Positions 62,604-64,000 of a stretch of DNA of 64,000 nt are shown piece by piece. This stretch comes from Episyrphus balteatus. Taxonomy: Eukaryota; Arthropoda; Insecta; Diptera; Syrphidae. The position numbers and the translations under genes were made by a program. Location: assembly GCF_945859705.1 (NCBI RefSeq), contig NC_079136.1, positions 84,754,867-84,818,866 on the forward strand, written 5' to 3'. The notes beneath the pieces are model-generated. The model was not told the origin of the DNA, did no database searches, and worked only from the letters and a program-made list of their open reading frames with translations. The first letter of the stretch is position 1. Each line of letters opens with the position of its first letter.

Positions 62604-64000
62604 CATTTTTGTGCTCTGTGAGTCGATATCCTTCGCATACAATTCAATTGGAGTGAAAAAATTCACTTTTGAAGAAAATCACATTTCAAAATGTTTAAAT
62701 CGTCATATCTCCTTAACGGAGCCTCTAAACACCCCCAAACTTGCAAAATTCAAAACTCTCTAAAAACAAAACTACAAGTCCAAAACTTATAGAAAATACA
62801 TTTTTGTGCTCTGTGAGTCGATATCCTTCGCATACAATTCAATTGGAGTGAAAAAATTCACTTTTGAAGAAAATCACATTTCAAAATGTTTAAATCGTCA
62901 TATCTCCTTAACGGAGCCTCTAAACACCCCCAAACTTGCAAAATTCAAAACTCTCTAAAAACAAAACTACAAGTCCAAAACTTATAGAAAATACATTTTT
63001 GTGCTCTGTGAGTCGATATCCTTCGCATACAATTCAATTGGAGTGAAAAAATTCACTTTTGAAGAAAATCACATTTCAAAATGTTTAAATCGTCATATCT
63101 CCTTAACGGAGCCTCTAAACACCCCCAAACTTGCAAAATTCAAAACTCTCTAAAAACAAAACTACAAGTCCAAAACTTATAGAAAATACATTTTTGTGCT
63201 CTGTGAGTCGATATCCTTCGCATACAATTCAATTGGAGTGAAAAAATTCACTTTTGAAGAAAATCACATTTCAAAATGTTTAAGTCGTCATATCTCCTTA
63301 ACGGAGCCTCTAAACACGATCAAACTTGCAAAATTCAAAACTCTCTAAAAACAAAACTACAAGTCCAAAACTTATAGAAAATACATTTTTGTGCTCTGTG
63401 AGTCGATATCCTTCGCATACAATTCAATTGGAGTGAAAAAATTCACTTTTGAAGAAAATCACATTTCAAAATGTTTAAATCGTCATATCTCCTTAACGGA
63501 GCCTCTAAACAATCCCAAACTTGCAAAATTCAAAACTCTCTAAAAACAAAACTACAAGTCCAAAACTTATAGAAAATACATTTTTGTGCTCTGTGAGTCG
63601 ATATCCTTCGCATACAATTCAATTGGAGTGAAAAAATTCACTTTTGAAGAAAATCACATTTCAAAATGTTTAAATCGTCATATCTCCTTAACGGAGCCTC
63701 TAAACACCCCCAAACTTGCAAAATTCAAAACTCTCTAAAAACAAAACTACAAGTCCAAAACTTATAGAAAATACATTTTTGTGCTCTGTGAGTCGATATC
63801 CTTCGCATACAATTCAATTGGAGTGAAAAAATTCACTTTTGAAGAAAATCACATTTCAAAATGTTTAAATCGTCATATCTCCTTAACGGAGCCTCTAAAC
63901 ACCCCCAAACTTGCAAAATTCAAAACTCTCTAAAAACAAAACTACAAGTCCAAAACTTATAGAAAATACATTTTTGTGCTCTGTGAGTCGATATCCTTCG
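62604..64000 (+). repeat. 195-bp satellite array, right block
   Basis: About seven monomers in the same orientation and phase as the left array, cut off by the window end. They are nearly all of the ttcacTtttg type. Markers are taagtcgtc (about 63,280), acacgatcaaac (about 63,314), a subfamily otherwise found at 33 and 40-43 kb, and aaacaatcccaaac (about 63,510). The array evidently extends beyond the window. Confidence 0.97.

Noticed and set aside
62548..62763. 71-residue frame across the LINE tail and satellite
   Set aside because: It reads through the poly(A) tract as polylysine and into a satellite monomer. It is a junction artefact.
1..64000. Canonical insect telomere repeat (TTAGG)n
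   Set aside because: No run of TTAGG or CCTAA was seen, so a telomeric role for the array rests only on analogy with dipteran satellite telomeres.

Overview
The window is almost entirely one insect-type satellite DNA array. A 195-bp, AT-rich monomer (about 32% GC in the copy I counted, 196-390) is repeated head to tail, all in one orientation, from 1 to 55,852 (roughly 286 monomers) and again from about 62,598 to the window end (about 7 monomers). Nothing in the array supports a host gene. Its many short open frames exist because 195 is 65 codons, so any stop-free stretch recurs at the same monomer phase. The eukaryotic, probably arthropod and possibly dipteran, origin is inferred from the satellite, a CR1/Jockey-type non-LTR retrotransposon with a PHD-finger ORF1, hAT and MITE elements, and a tRNA-derived insertion. 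I cannot name the species.

The array is not homogeneous. Diagnostic substitutions and small deletions divide it into blocks of higher-order repeats (HORs): an irregular left block (1-2,880); a 1,710-bp nine-monomer unit (2,881-10,056); more uniform monomers (10,057-12,660); a segmental tandem duplication of about 35 and 33 monomers (12,660-19,475 and 19,476-about 25,900); 3-, 6- and 7-monomer units (28-34 kb); 3- to 6-monomer spacings with a recurrent four-monomer motif (34.3-38.9 kb); blocks repeated at an 18-monomer (3,510 bp) offset (38-49 kb); a 780-bp four-monomer unit (about 50.7-52.7 kb); and a 1,364-bp seven-monomer unit (53-55.3 kb).

Two foreign insertions interrupt the array. At 26,537-26,689 a 153-bp piece carries Pol III A and B boxes on the minus strand, flanked by a 30-bp direct repeat of satellite. 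At 55,853-62,597 a near full-length LINE is inserted, with a 23-A tract at its 3' end and a short target duplication (aaaata). It encodes ORF1 (PHD finger, coiled coil, FP25K-like C-terminus) and ORF2 (AP endonuclease, reverse transcriptase with YADD). Both ORFs carry single-base frameshifts.

The LINE endonuclease is split by a 2,243-bp non-autonomous hAT-like element (57,414-59,656) with a perfect 8-bp target duplication (gttatatg). The hAT element contains two back-to-back MITEs sharing a TAA and a third strong palindrome. The order of events reads directly as satellite, then LINE, then hAT, with the MITEs in the hAT before or after it moved. No CRISPR array, functional tRNA, rRNA or host protein gene is supported.
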